Shown: positions 1 to 7,235 of the stretch, one piece after another
How positions within the stretch are numbered: the first letter of the stretch is position 1
Layout of the letters: each line of letters opens with the position of its first letter
Assembly: GCA_039190385.1 (NCBI GenBank)
Contig: JBCCYD010000262.1
Coordinates: forward strand, 1 to 8,366
Source: Xenococcus sp039190385
Lineage (GTDB): Bacteria > Cyanobacteriota > Cyanobacteriia > Cyanobacteriales > Xenococcaceae
Length of the DNA stretch: 8,366 bases
Direction of reading: 5' to 3'
Program-made: the position numbers and the translations under genes
Notes under the pieces: model-generated
Seen by the model: the letters and a program-made list of their open reading frames with translations, nothing else
Told to the model about the DNA's origin: nothing
The model's database searches: none

Positions 1-386
1 AAGAAATAGAAGAAATCACAACAGAGGAAGAAACTATTCCCGTTGTCGAAGAAAAAATTGAACCGACAGCAGAACCTATAGCTGAAGTTTCAGAAGTAAC
101 CGAAGTTGTCGAGGAAACAATTCCCGTTATCGAAGAAATAGAAGACACGACAACAGCCGAAGAAACAATTCCTGTTGTCGAAGAAAAAATTGAACCGACA
201 GCAGAACCTATAGCTGAAGTTTCAGAAGTAACCGAAGTTGTCGAGGAAACGATTCCCGTTGTCGAAGAAATAGAAGAAATCACAACAGAGGAAGAAACGA
301 TTCCCATTGTCGAAGAAAAAATTGAACCGACAGCAGAACCTATAGCCGAAGTTTCAGAAGCAATCGAAGTTGTTGAGGAAACAATT
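1..386 (+). repeat. 132-bp tandem repeats encoding a 44-residue acidic repeat in FtsY
   Basis: Aligning the segments that begin at 42, 174 and 306 gives an exact 132-bp period, a multiple of three, so the reading frame is kept. The window holds nearly three units plus the tail of an earlier one (1-41), and the array probably continues to the left. Each unit encodes motifs such as VVEEKIEPTAEPIAEVSE and, twice per unit with variation, EETIPVxEExIE. The last unit degrades after about 386. Positions 1-41 match 265-305 with one difference but differ more from 133-173, which suggests a two-unit (264-bp) higher-order period. Confidence 0.93.
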
Positions 387-1520
387 GAGACCCCCGCAGC
401 AACAGAACCGCCGCAAAATGTTCCTGCTTGGATGCAAAAATCTGATGGTCTAGAAAAACTTAAAGCAACCGCGATCGCGACTCCAGAGCCAGAACCAGAA
501 GTCACTGAACCAGAACTAGATGAAGATTTTGTTTGGTCGGCAAAAGTTCTTGCTCAACAAGGTAGAACCCCCGAAGATATCTCCCAAGAAGAAATTAATT
601 GGCTCACCAAACTCCGCCAAGGACTAGGTAAAACCCGACGCAGTTTAGTTGTTCAACTCAAATCCGTAGTTGGCCAGGGGCCACTCAACAAAGATGCCGT
701 CATGGAAATCGAAGCCTTGCTTTTACAAGCAGATGTGGGCATTGATGCTACTGATTTCATTATCGAAACCTTACAAGAAAAACTTCGAGAAGAAGCTTTA
801 CCTCCCGAAGAGGCGATCGCCTATCTCAAATCAATTCTTCAATCTATCTTAGATAAGCCCCTAAAAGGCCAGGACAATCAAGACTTTGTCCCCGAAAAAG
901 ATACCCTGAATATTTGGTTGCTGACAGGAGTTAATGGTGCAGGCAAAACTACGACCATCGGTAAACTAGCGAATCTAGGCAAACAATCAGGTTATAGCTG
1001 TTTAATTGCTGCGGCTGATACATTCCGTGCTGCTGCGGTAGAACAGGTAAAAGTTTGGGGCGAACGTACTGATACACCCGTCATTGCCAATCCTGGACAA
1101 AATACAGATCCTGCTGCTGTAGTTTTTGACGCGATCGCGGCTGCCAATTCTCGCAATACAGAACTCCTCCTCGTCGATACCGCAGGAAGATTGCAAAACA
1201 AGAAAAATTTAATGGCAGAATTAGCTAAAATACGGCGTATTATTGACAAAAAAGCTCCCAATGCCACCATCGAATCTTTACTAGTGCTAGACGCAACTTT
1301 AGGCCAAAATGGTCTTCGTCAAGCTCAGGTATTTAGTGAAGCAGCTCAACTCAGTGGCGTAGTTTTAACGAAACTTGATGGTACTGCAAAAGGTGGTGTG
1401 GCTCTGGCGGTGGCTCAACAGTTGGATTTACCAATTCGCTTTATTGGTGCCGGAGAAGGTATTGAAGATTTACGTCCTTTTTCTAGTTATGAATTCGTCG
1501 AAGCTTTGATCAATGGTTAA
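1..1520 (+). CDS. ftsY: Signal recognition particle receptor FtsY, 5'-truncated by window edge
   Basis: FtsY is the membrane-associated SRP receptor GTPase that docks ribosome-SRP complexes at the Sec translocon. The frame is open from the left edge (codons start at base 3) to a TAA at 1518-1520, so the true start lies upstream; the first in-window ATG (432) is internal. Residues encoded up to about 530 form a very acidic, Glu/Val/Ile/Thr-rich A domain with 44-residue repeats. A helical N domain follows (about 570-880), then the GTPase G domain: P-loop GVNGAGKTTT (927-956), DTFRAAA (1017-1037), DTAGR (1176-1190), TKLDG (1368-1382) and the closing GAGEGIEDLRPF. An acidic A domain distinguishes FtsY from its paralogue Ffh, which instead ends in a Met-rich M domain absent here. 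The next gene starts 44 bp downstream on the same strand, with no terminator visible between. Family call is secure; the full length is unknown. Confidence 0.97.
   Translation, partial: EIEEITTEEETIPVVEEKIEPTAEPIAEVSEVTEVVEETIPVIEEIEDTTTAEETIPVVEEKIEPTAEPIAEVSEVTEVVEETIPVVEEIEEITTEEETIPIVEEKIEPTAEPIAEVSEAIEVVEETIETPAATEPPQNVPAWMQKSDGLEKLKATAIATPEPEPEVTEPELDEDFVWSAKVLAQQGRTPEDISQEEINWLTKLRQGLGKTRRSLVVQLKSVVGQGPLNKDAVMEIEALLLQADVGIDATDFIIETLQEKLREEALPPEEAIAYLKSILQSILDKPLKGQDNQDFVPEKDTLNIWLLTGVNGAGKTTTIGKLANLGKQSGYSCLIAAADTFRAAAVEQVKVWGERTDTPVIANPGQNTDPAAVVFDAIAAANSRNTELLLVDTAGRLQNKKNLMAELAKIRRIIDKKAPNATIESLLVLDATLGQNGLRQAQVFSEAAQLSGVVLTKLDGTAKGGVALAVAQQLDLPIRFIGAGEGIEDLRPFSSYEFVEALING
471..478. 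repeat. HIP1 palindrome GCGATCGC (first of nine)
   Basis: This is a perfect GCGATCGC octamer. Further perfect copies start at 813, 1131, 1759, 3013, 4488, 5853, 6907 and 7652. All lie inside coding or formerly coding sequence and none in the intergenic gaps. Chance would give far fewer than one copy in 8.4 kb. HIP1 over-representation is an established cyanobacterial signature and is the main compositional reason for the taxonomic call. Confidence 0.95.
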
Positions 1521-1564
1521 ATACAACAATTAAGTAAATTTAAAACTAAAAAGTACTATTTTTT

Positions 1565-2326
1565 ATGCTGCCAAAATTACTTGCCCTAGACTTTGATGGA
1601 GTGATTTGTGATGGACTTAGAGAATATTTTGTGACCTCAAATCAGACCTATCACAAAATTTGGCAGGAGGATTCTGAAACGATAACCGAAGAATTCGCTG
1701 AAGTTTTTTCGCAACTTCGCCCTGTGATTGAAACTGGTTGGGAAATGCCTGTGCTCTTGCGATCGCTCGTCTTGGGAATCACACCAGAAACTATCCTGTC
1801 CCAATGGCATTTGATTCGCGAACAAATTATTACTCAAGAAAATATCGATAAAAAGTTACTCAGCCACACGCTAGATAGCACTAGAGATTATTGGATCAAA
1901 AACAAATTAGATCATTGGTTGAGCTTACATAGTTTTTTTCCAGGAATTCTCGATAAATTACGAGAAATTATGCAGTCTGATTGCCATTTTTATATCGTAA
2001 CGACCAAAGAAGGCAGATTTGTCCAACAATTATTAGCTAAACAAGGAATAGAATTACCAGCTAATCATATTATCGGCAAAGAATATAAAAGACCAAAATA
2101 TGAAACTTTGAGATTATTACGAGATAATATTTCTGAGACAGATATTAGTATTTGGTTTATCGAAGATCGCTTAAAAACCCTAGAGTTAGTTAAACAACAA
2201 TCTGATCTATCCCAAGTGCAATTGTTTCTGGCTGACTGGGGATACAATACTGAATTGGAGAGAAATAAGGCAAAACAGGATTCTCGCGTTCAACTTATAT
2301 CTTTAGAACAGTTCACAAATATTTAG
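1565..2326 (+). CDS. HAD-superfamily hydrolase (phosphatase-like, subfamily IA type)
   Basis: The 253-residue protein is a probable cytoplasmic phosphohydrolase. Its four HAD motifs are in order: motif I LDFDGVICDG near the N-terminus (nucleophile Asp9, acid/base Asp11), motif II YIVTTKEG (Thr146/147), motif III lysine within GKEYKRPK (about 172-178), and motif IV FIEDR (Glu200-Asp201). The stretch between motifs I and II (about 18-140) is a helical cap, as in phosphoglycolate-phosphatase-like proteins. The substrate cannot be told from the sequence. The ATG at 1565 is chosen because motif I begins only eight residues later, the usual HAD spacing; no clear Shine-Dalgarno sequence precedes it. 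It follows ftsY by 44 bp, so co-transcription is plausible, and it converges on nblA with a hairpin between. Confidence 0.88.
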   Translation: MLPKLLALDFDGVICDGLREYFVTSNQTYHKIWQEDSETITEEFAEVFSQLRPVIETGWEMPVLLRSLVLGITPETILSQWHLIREQIITQENIDKKLLSHTLDSTRDYWIKNKLDHWLSLHSFFPGILDKLREIMQSDCHFYIVTTKEGRFVQQLLAKQGIELPANHIIGKEYKRPKYETLRLLRDNISETDISIWFIEDRLKTLELVKQQSDLSQVQLFLADWGYNTELERNKAKQDSRVQLISLEQFTNI

Positions 2327-2353
2327 TGATTACTGCAATTTCTAGAATCAACA

Positions 2354-2390
2354 AAAAGTTCTCTAAGTTAATGAATTTTAGGGAACTTTT
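2354..2390. terminator. Bidirectional hairpin terminator between convergent genes
   Basis: AAAAGTTCTCTAA (2354-2366) and TTAGGGAACTTTT (2378-2390) form a 13-bp stem with one G-U pair around an 11-nt loop. The arms begin with A-runs and end with T-runs, so the transcript of either strand ends in a U tract. The hairpin lies between the stop of the HAD gene (2326) and the stop of nblA (2415), where a shared terminator is expected. The stem has few GC pairs, so its strength is uncertain. Confidence 0.75.
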
Positions 2391-2414
2391 CTGAGCATTG
2401 ATCTTAACTTTATT

Positions 2415-2582
2415 CTAGGCGGTTTTTAATAATTGCTTCATGAGGTTATCTTTAACCATCATCTGACGAAACATTTCGAGTAAGTATTCTTGAGCTTGTT
2501 CTTTGCTTAAACCTTGAACCTGCTCTTGTAACACTTTCAATTTAAATTGCTGTTCCATACTTAATTTTGCAGATATATCCAT
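2415..2582 (-). CDS. nblA: Phycobilisome degradation protein NblA
   Basis: This 55-residue gene reads from an ATG at 2582 to a TAG at 2415-2417 on the minus strand. The protein begins MDISAKLSMEQQFKLKVL and contains LSKEQAQEYL and FRQMMVKDNLMKQLL, the conserved NblA blocks. NblA proteins are about 55-65 residues, fold as a helical hairpin dimer, bind phycobiliprotein subunits and deliver phycobilisomes to the Clp protease, typically under nitrogen or sulfur starvation. The start is supported by AAGGAG (2590-2595 on the plus strand as CTCCTT) seven bases upstream. It is transcribed away from the chelatase-type gene at 2901 and converges on the HAD gene. Its presence implies a host with phycobilisomes. 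Regulation by nutrient status is known for the family; no NtcA box (GTA-N8-TAC) is visible upstream here. Confidence 0.93.
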   Translation of the reverse strand: MDISAKLSMEQQFKLKVLQEQVQGLSKEQAQEYLLEMFRQMMVKDNLMKQLLKTA

Positions 2583-2589
2583 AAACTGA

Positions 2590-2595
2590 CTCCTT
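2590..2595 (-). promoter_or_regulatory. Ribosome binding site of nblA
   Basis: AAGGAG on the minus strand, seven bases before the ATG at 2582. It is the strongest Shine-Dalgarno sequence in the window and fixes the nblA start. Confidence 0.8.
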
Positions 2596-2683
2596 ATTAA
2601 AATGTCTGACTAATTGCCAAAAGTAGAAGTTATTGAAACTTATACTCGTTTAATTAGATTATTTTTTATTAATTTAGCACAAG

Positions 2684-2707
2684 ATTATAGATTGTCCAAC
2701 TTGTCAA
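2684..2707 (-). promoter_or_regulatory. Possible nblA promoter elements
   Basis: On the minus strand a perfect TATAAT (2684-2689) lies downstream of a perfect TTGACA (2702-2707). The spacer is only 12 nt rather than 16-18, so the two hexamers probably do not work together as a standard sigma-70 promoter. The TATAAT may still be a -10 driven by an activator, which would give a leader of roughly 95 nt. Confidence 0.3.
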
Positions 2708-2746
2708 GCTATATCAAGAGAGATTAACAAAAATTAATGTTTGGGA

Positions 2747-2775
2747 TTAGTAACTCGAATGTTTTTTTGTATAAT
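2747..2775 (+). promoter_or_regulatory. Possible promoter of the chelatase-type gene
   Basis: A perfect -10 hexamer TATAAT (2770-2775) has a weak -35-like TTAGTA (2747-2752) at 17-nt spacing. It would give a leader of roughly 120 nt before the ATG at 2901. This is inferred from hexamer match only. Confidence 0.3.
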
Positions 2776-2829
2776 TTGCTGCGACAAAAATTAAAAAAAC
2801 TGTTATTGGAAAATCAGAAGTTCTTTGAG

Positions 2830-2866
2830 ATCAAGGAGCTTGATTATGTTTACAATCATAGTTAAG
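2830..2866 (+). repeat. Overlapping short inverted repeats in the leader of the chelatase-type gene
   Basis: ATCAAG-GAG-CTTGAT (2830-2844) is a perfect 6-bp stem with a 3-nt loop. Its right arm overlaps a second possible stem, TGATT paired with AATCA about 8 nt later, so the two would be mutually exclusive in RNA. The first could equally be a dyad operator in DNA. Function unknown. Confidence 0.4.
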
Positions 2867-2900
2867 TAATATATGAAGAAATTTTAAGAAGCCAGGGAAT

Positions 2901-5900
2901 ATGAAACGGATTGTCTTGATCGCAGGGTTTGAATCTTTTAACGCTAACTTGTATCGGCAAGCTGCGGAAATGGCAACAGCAAGATGTCAGGAGTTAGAAG
3001 TTATTGTATTCAGCGATCGCAATATCACGGCTAATCCCGAAACCGTTGCTACTGCTCTAGAAAAAGCTGATGTTTTCTTTGCCAGTTTAGTTTTTGACTA
3101 TGATCAAGTTATTTGGTTGCGCGAAAGAGTAGCCGAGATTCCGATTCGTCTGGTATTTGAATCGGCATTAGAGTTAATGAGTCTGACCAAATTGGGTAAA
3201 TTCGCGATCGGCGATCAACCAAAAGGAATGCCTAAGCCCATAAAATTCATTCTAAGTAAATTTACCAACAGCCGTGAGGAAGACAAACTCGCAGGCTATA
3301 TTAGTTTTCTCAAAACTGGGCCTAAATTACTGAAATATATCCCAGCCAAAAAAGTTCAAGATTTACGCAACTGGTTGATTATTTATGGTTACTGGAACGC
3401 AGGTGGTACAGAAAATGTGGCCTCGATGTGTTGGAGCTTAGCCGAGAAATATTTAGGCTTAGAAGTTGGAGAAATTCCAGCCACGATTGAAACTCCGAAT
3501 ATGGGTTTGTTGCATCCAGATTATCAAGGATATTTTACTTCCCCTCAAGATTATTTAACTTGGTACAAAAAACATCTGGGGACATATTATGCTACTTCTT
3601 TGGTGCGTCAAAAGCCCGTTATTGGTATTTTGTTATATCGCAAACATGTCATTACAAAACAACCTTATATTCCGCAATTAATTAAACATTTTGAAGCTGA
3701 AGAATTAATTCCTTTACCAATATTTATTAACGGAGTAGAAGGTCATGTTGCGGTACGAGATTGGATGAGCAGCGCTTACGAGCAGGAACAGCGTAGCCGA
3801 GGCAATAAAGAAATCCTTTCCTTAAAAAAAGATGCTGTTACTGTAGATGCCATTGTTTCTACTATTGGTTTCCCCTTGGTAGGAGGGCCAGCAGGCTCAA
3901 TGGAAGCTGGGAGACAAGTAGAAATAGCCAAGCAAATATTGTCAGCGAAAAATGTTCCCTATATTGTATCTGCACCATTATTAATTCAAGATATTGATTC
4001 TTGGATGCGCCAGGGTATTGGTGGCTTACAATCTGTAGTTTTGTATGCTCTACCAGAACTCGATGGGGCGATCGACACTGTCCCATTGGGTGGCTTAGTA
4101 GGAGAGGATATCCAAGTCATTACCGAAAGATTACATCGCTTAACAGGGAGACTAAAAAACTGGATTCAATTAAGACACACTAAACCTCAAGATAGAAAAA
4201 TTGCTATTATCTTATATGGTTTTCCTCCTGGTTATGGTGCAACGGGCACAGCAGCTCTACTAAATGTACCAAAAAGCTTATTAAAAGTTCTGCAAGCATT
4301 AAAAACACAAGGATATAATGTCGGCGAATTACCAGAGGATGGAGAAGTAATCATCAAACAAGTTAAAGAAGCCGATGAAGCAGTACCTACGCCTAATAGT
4401 GGTCAGGCGTATATGAATTCTCGAACCTTAGAAAAACAACTAGGTGATCTGCAAACTTCTCGTATTGAAAAACAGTGGCGATCGCTGACAGGAACAGGAA
4501 TTAAAACCTATGGAGATAAATATCAAATCGGCGGTATTCAGCTAGGTAATGTTTGGATTGGAGTACAACCACCATTAGGTATTGCTGGTGACCCGATGCG
4601 GTTAATGTTTGAAAAAGATTTAACTCCCCATCCCCAATATGCTGCTTATTACAAATGGTTGCAAAATGAATATCAAGCCGATGCGATCGTTCACTTTGGA
4701 ATGCACGGTACAGTAGAATGGTTGCCTGGTTCGCCTTTGGGAAATACTAGTGATTCTTGGCCAGACATTCTATTAAGCAATCTACCTAATTTATATGTTT
4801 ATGCAGCAAATAACCCTTCGGAATCTATTTTAGCCAAGCGTCGCGGTTACGGTACGCTGATTTCCCATAATGTTCCACCCTATGGTCGTGCAGGATTATA
4901 TAAAGAGCTGATTACGTTACGGGAGTTAATCGCGGAATATCGGGAAGACACAGAGAAAAATTCGGCTTTGCGAGATATTATTTGTCAGAAGATTATTGAT
5001 ACTGGTTTAGAGAAAGATTGCAAGTTTACCGAAGGAGAAAATCAGGGAATAGCGTTTACTTTTGAGAACAGTAAGTTGTTTAGTAAGACGGTAATTAATG
5101 ACTATTTCGTTGAGATTTATGAGTATTTACAAGTCTTAGAACAAAGATTATTTTCTTCAGGGTTACATGTTTTGGGTGAGGCTCCGAACGAGGAAGGGTT
5201 AAAGTCCTATCTTGATGCCTATTTTGAGGAGGATTTGCCGGAGGATTTAATTGAGGGAATTATTTCACGCAAAGACGCCAAGGCGCAAAGGGATCTGACG
5301 CAAAGGGATTTAGAGAATGATTCTGTGTTGTTACATAGATTTGAGGAGGCAGAGAGAGTTAGAGATTTGTTATCGCAAAGTACCGATGAGCTGACTAATT
5401 TGCTGCGAGGTTTGAATGGGGAATATATTCCGCCGGCTCCTGGAGGTGATTTGTTGAGAGATGGGGCGGGAGTTTTACCAACGGGACGAAATATTCATGC
5501 TTTAGATCCTTATCGCATGCCTTCTCCTGGGGCCTATGCCAGAGGGAAGGAAATTGCCAAGAAAATTATTGACGAGCATTTAGAGGAAAAAGGGAGTTAT
5601 CCGGAAACTGTAGCAGTGATGTTATGGGGTTTGGATGCGATTAAGACAAAGGGAGAATCTTTAGGGATTTTATTAGAATTAGTTGGTGCTGAACCTGTGA
5701 AAGAGGGAACGGGCAGAATTGTGCGTTATGAGTTGAAGTCTGTTGCTGATTTGGGGCATCCTCGGATTGATGTATTGGCTAATCTTTCAGGAATTTTTCG
5801 TGATACTTTCGTTAATATTATTGAGCTCTTGGATGATTTGTTTCAAAGAGCAGCGATCGCGGAAGAATCTCCAGAGGATAATTTTATTCGTAAGCATTAT

Positions 5901-6656
5901 TTAGCATTAAAAGAGCAAGGTATTGACAATGCTTCCGCGAGATTATTTTCCAATCCTGCTGGAGATTTTGGTTCGTTGGTCAATGATCAGGTTGTCGATG
6001 GTAATTGGGAGTCAGGAGATGAGTTGGCAAATACTTGGACGAACCGTAATAGCTTTAGTTATGGAAGGAAAGATAAGGGTCAAGCGAGGCCAGAAGTTTT
6101 ACAGCAGTTGTTGCAAACTAGTGACAGGATTGTTCAAGAAATTGACTCGGTAGAATATGGTTTAACTGATATCCAGGAATATTATGGGAATACAGGAGGA
6201 TTGAAGTTGGCAGCGGAAAAGGAAAGTGGTAAGGAGGTGGAAGCTTCTTTCGTTGAGAGTTTTTCTAAGGATACGACTCCTCGCAAGTTGAAAGATTTAT
6301 TGCGAATGGAATATCGGACGAAATTATTAAATCCGAAATGGGCAGAAGCAATGGCAGATCAAGGAAGCGGTGGGGCATATGAGATTTCACAACGGATGAC
6401 GGCGTTAATTGGTTGGGGTGGCACGGCTAATTTTCAGGATGATTGGGTTTATGATCAAGCGGCTGATACTTATATGTTGGATGCAGAGATGGCGCAGAAG
6501 TTGCGAGATGCTAATCCTGAAGCTTTCCGGAATATTGTGGGGCGGGCGATCGAAGCCCAGGGAAGAGGTTTTTGGGATGCGGATGAGGAGAAGTTGGAGA
6601 AGTTGAGAGAATTGTATCAATCGGCGGAGGATGAATTGGAAGGAGTTACAGTTTGA
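2901..6656 (+). CDS. Magnesium-chelatase H-subunit-type protein (ChlH/BchH family, divergent form)
   Basis: In chlorophyll synthesis the H subunit binds protoporphyrin IX and, with the AAA+ subunits ChlI and ChlD, inserts Mg2+. The 1251-residue frame has an N-terminal ChlH-type domain (about 1-160), then the long CobN/Mg-chelatase body. Landmarks are VSTIGFPLVGGPAGS (about residue 320), IGVQPPLGIAGDPMR (about 550), HFGMHGTVEWLPGSPLG (from 598), AANNPSESILAKRRGYG (about 635), LLRGLNGEYIPPAPGGDLL (about 835), and IGWGGTANFQDDWVYDQ near the C-terminus. Glu606 in the HFGMHG-TVE motif aligns with the glutamate of HFGTHGSLE in standard ChlH. The length (about 80 residues short) and HFGMHG...EWLPGSPLG in place of the usual HFGTHG...EFMPGKQVG, recalled from the family, suggest a BchH-like paralogue rather than the main cyanobacterial chlH. 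CobN is less likely because the N-terminus is of ChlH type. The ATG at 2901 has only a poorly spaced AGGGA. A repeat-derived insertion lies at residues 789-805. Confidence 0.88.
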   Translation: MKRIVLIAGFESFNANLYRQAAEMATARCQELEVIVFSDRNITANPETVATALEKADVFFASLVFDYDQVIWLRERVAEIPIRLVFESALELMSLTKLGKFAIGDQPKGMPKPIKFILSKFTNSREEDKLAGYISFLKTGPKLLKYIPAKKVQDLRNWLIIYGYWNAGGTENVASMCWSLAEKYLGLEVGEIPATIETPNMGLLHPDYQGYFTSPQDYLTWYKKHLGTYYATSLVRQKPVIGILLYRKHVITKQPYIPQLIKHFEAEELIPLPIFINGVEGHVAVRDWMSSAYEQEQRSRGNKEILSLKKDAVTVDAIVSTIGFPLVGGPAGSMEAGRQVEIAKQILSAKNVPYIVSAPLLIQDIDSWMRQGIGGLQSVVLYALPELDGAIDTVPLGGLVGEDIQVITERLHRLTGRLKNWIQLRHTKPQDRKIAIILYGFPPGYGATGTAALLNVPKSLLKVLQALKTQGYNVGELPEDGEVIIKQVKEADEAVPTPNSGQAYMNSRTLEKQLGDLQTSRIEKQWRSLTGTGIKTYGDKYQIGGIQLGNVWIGVQPPLGIAGDPMRLMFEKDLTPHPQYAAYYKWLQNEYQADAIVHFGMHGTVEWLPGSPLGNTSDSWPDILLSNLPNLYVYAANNPSESILAKRRGYGTLISHNVPPYGRAGLYKELITLRELIAEYREDTEKNSALRDIICQKIIDTGLEKDCKFTEGENQGIAFTFENSKLFSKTVINDYFVEIYEYLQVLEQRLFSSGLHVLGEAPNEEGLKSYLDAYFEEDLPEDLIEGIISRKDAKAQRDLTQRDLENDSVLLHRFEEAERVRDLLSQSTDELTNLLRGLNGEYIPPAPGGDLLRDGAGVLPTGRNIHALDPYRMPSPGAYARGKEIAKKIIDEHLEEKGSYPETVAVMLWGLDAIKTKGESLGILLELVGAEPVKEGTGRIVRYELKSVADLGHPRIDVLANLSGIFRDTFVNIIELLDDLFQRAAIAEESPEDNFIRKHYLALKEQGIDNASARLFSNPAGDFGSLVNDQVVDGNWESGDELANTWTNRNSFSYGRKDKGQARPEVLQQLLQTSDRIVQEIDSVEYGLTDIQEYYGNTGGLKLAAEKESGKEVEASFVESFSKDTTPRKLKDLLRMEYRTKLLNPKWAEAMADQGSGGAYEISQRMTALIGWGGTANFQDDWVYDQAADTYMLDAEMAQKLRDANPEAFRNIVGRAIEAQGRGFWDADEEKLEKLRELYQSAEDELEGVTV
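5266..5307 (+). repeat. Dispersed CGCAAAG-type repeat inserted in frame in the chelatase gene
   Basis: The segment contains CACGCAAAG, ACGCCAAGGCGCAAAGGGA and GACGCAAAGGGA, that is, several degenerate copies of an (A/G)CGCAAAG heptad. Runs of this kind are common dispersed, mostly intergenic repeats in cyanobacterial genomes. Here it is read through as SRKDAKAQRDLTQRDLEN, a lysine/arginine-rich peptide between the helix ending DLIEGII and the helix starting VLLHRFEEAERVRDLL. The frame is maintained on both sides, so the gene tolerates it. Confidence 0.7.
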
Positions 6657-6697
6657 TTATCTGTTTAGACATCCTGTGTGGATAGTGGATATGATAT

Positions 6698-7198
6698 ATG
6701 AAGTTTGTGTCAAGTTCAGTTTTTAGCTCTCCAATGTCTATAAAACCAGCAAAACACCGTGAAGAACATGTATTAATAGTTTTTGATGGCAGGGGAAAAA
6801 AAGAAATATTTCTTTCTGAAGCTGCCTATTCTTTGGGAAGAGGACAACATTGTGATATTCGGATTCAATCGCAATTTGTTTCCCGTCATCATGCGACTTT
6901 AATCAGGCGATCGCATAGTGAAACAGAGGAATATTATCGGATTATTGATGGCAATTTAAATGGAAAAACTAGTGTTAATGGGTTATTAGTTAATGAACGA
7001 AAGGTCTTATTTCACGATCTCAAGAATGGAGATAAAGTGGTTTTTGGCCCTCAGGTATCAGCCGTTTACGAGCATCGTCAGTATGACGTTTTTCCAACCA
7101 TTCCTCCCAATGACCCATTCGACATTACTTTGATCGATCCTGCGATGATCTTTGTTGAAGATGACGAACCCACTACGAACGATACGTCTGAAAATTGA
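6698..7198 (+). CDS. FHA-domain protein
   Basis: This 166-residue cytoplasmic protein is essentially one forkhead-associated domain, a module that recognises phosphothreonine peptides. Conserved positions are visible: YSLGRG (Arg48), VSRHHA (Ser62, His65) and SVNG (Asn94-Gly95), in a region of alternating beta strands from about residue 24 to 125. A short acidic tail (EDDEPTTNDTSEN) follows; its threonines could be phosphorylated, but that is inference. The ATG at 6698 has no strong Shine-Dalgarno sequence; Met13 (6734) is an alternative start and also keeps the whole domain. It starts 41 bp after the chelatase gene on the same strand, so the two may share a transcript. Its TGA overlaps a TTG codon (TTGA, 7195-7198) that begins a holB-like reading frame, an arrangement typical of translational coupling. 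Confidence 0.88.
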   Translation: MKFVSSSVFSSPMSIKPAKHREEHVLIVFDGRGKKEIFLSEAAYSLGRGQHCDIRIQSQFVSRHHATLIRRSHSETEEYYRIIDGNLNGKTSVNGLLVNERKVLFHDLKNGDKVVFGPQVSAVYEHRQYDVFPTIPPNDPFDITLIDPAMIFVEDDEPTTNDTSEN

Positions 7199-7235
7199 TA
7201 GTTAATTCTACGTTCGAGAAGATCATCGGTAAAAT
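7195..7235 (+). repeat. Direct repeat, left copy
   Basis: The 41-nt segment beginning TTGATAGTTAATTCTACGTT matches 7586-7627 with five substitutions and one indel. The copies are 391 bp apart and bracket the coiled-coil gene. Confidence 0.85.

Larger units (their letters stand above)
2583..2900. other. Divergent intergenic region between nblA and the chelatase-type gene
   Basis: This AT-rich stretch of 318 bp has no credible gene in either direction. It must hold the promoters of both nblA (leftward) and the chelatase gene (rightward). Visible elements are the nblA ribosome binding site (2590-2595), a TATAAT hexamer on each strand, and a cluster of short inverted repeats at 2830-2866. No consensus NtcA site and no recognisable riboswitch were seen. 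Confidence 0.7.

Noticed and set aside
1..386. Regularly spaced repeats that might suggest a CRISPR array
   Set aside because: The repeats are adjacent 132-bp units without unique spacers and are one open reading frame continuous with ftsY.
992..1270. Minus-strand frame across the FtsY GTPase domain
   Set aside because: It is antisense to the strongly conserved P-loop and DTAGR region of ftsY and has no protein features of its own.
2583..2900. NtcA binding site (GTA-N8-TAC), expected upstream of a nitrogen-regulated nblA
   Set aside because: Checking each GTA in the region gave no partner TAC at the right spacing.
3770..3802. Imperfect inverted repeat AGCGCTTACG...CAGCGTAGCC inside the chelatase gene, resembling cyanobacterial dispersed palindromes
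   Set aside because: The encoded SAYEQEQRSRGNKE looks like ordinary family sequence, and the arms pair only with a bulge, so an insertion is not supported.
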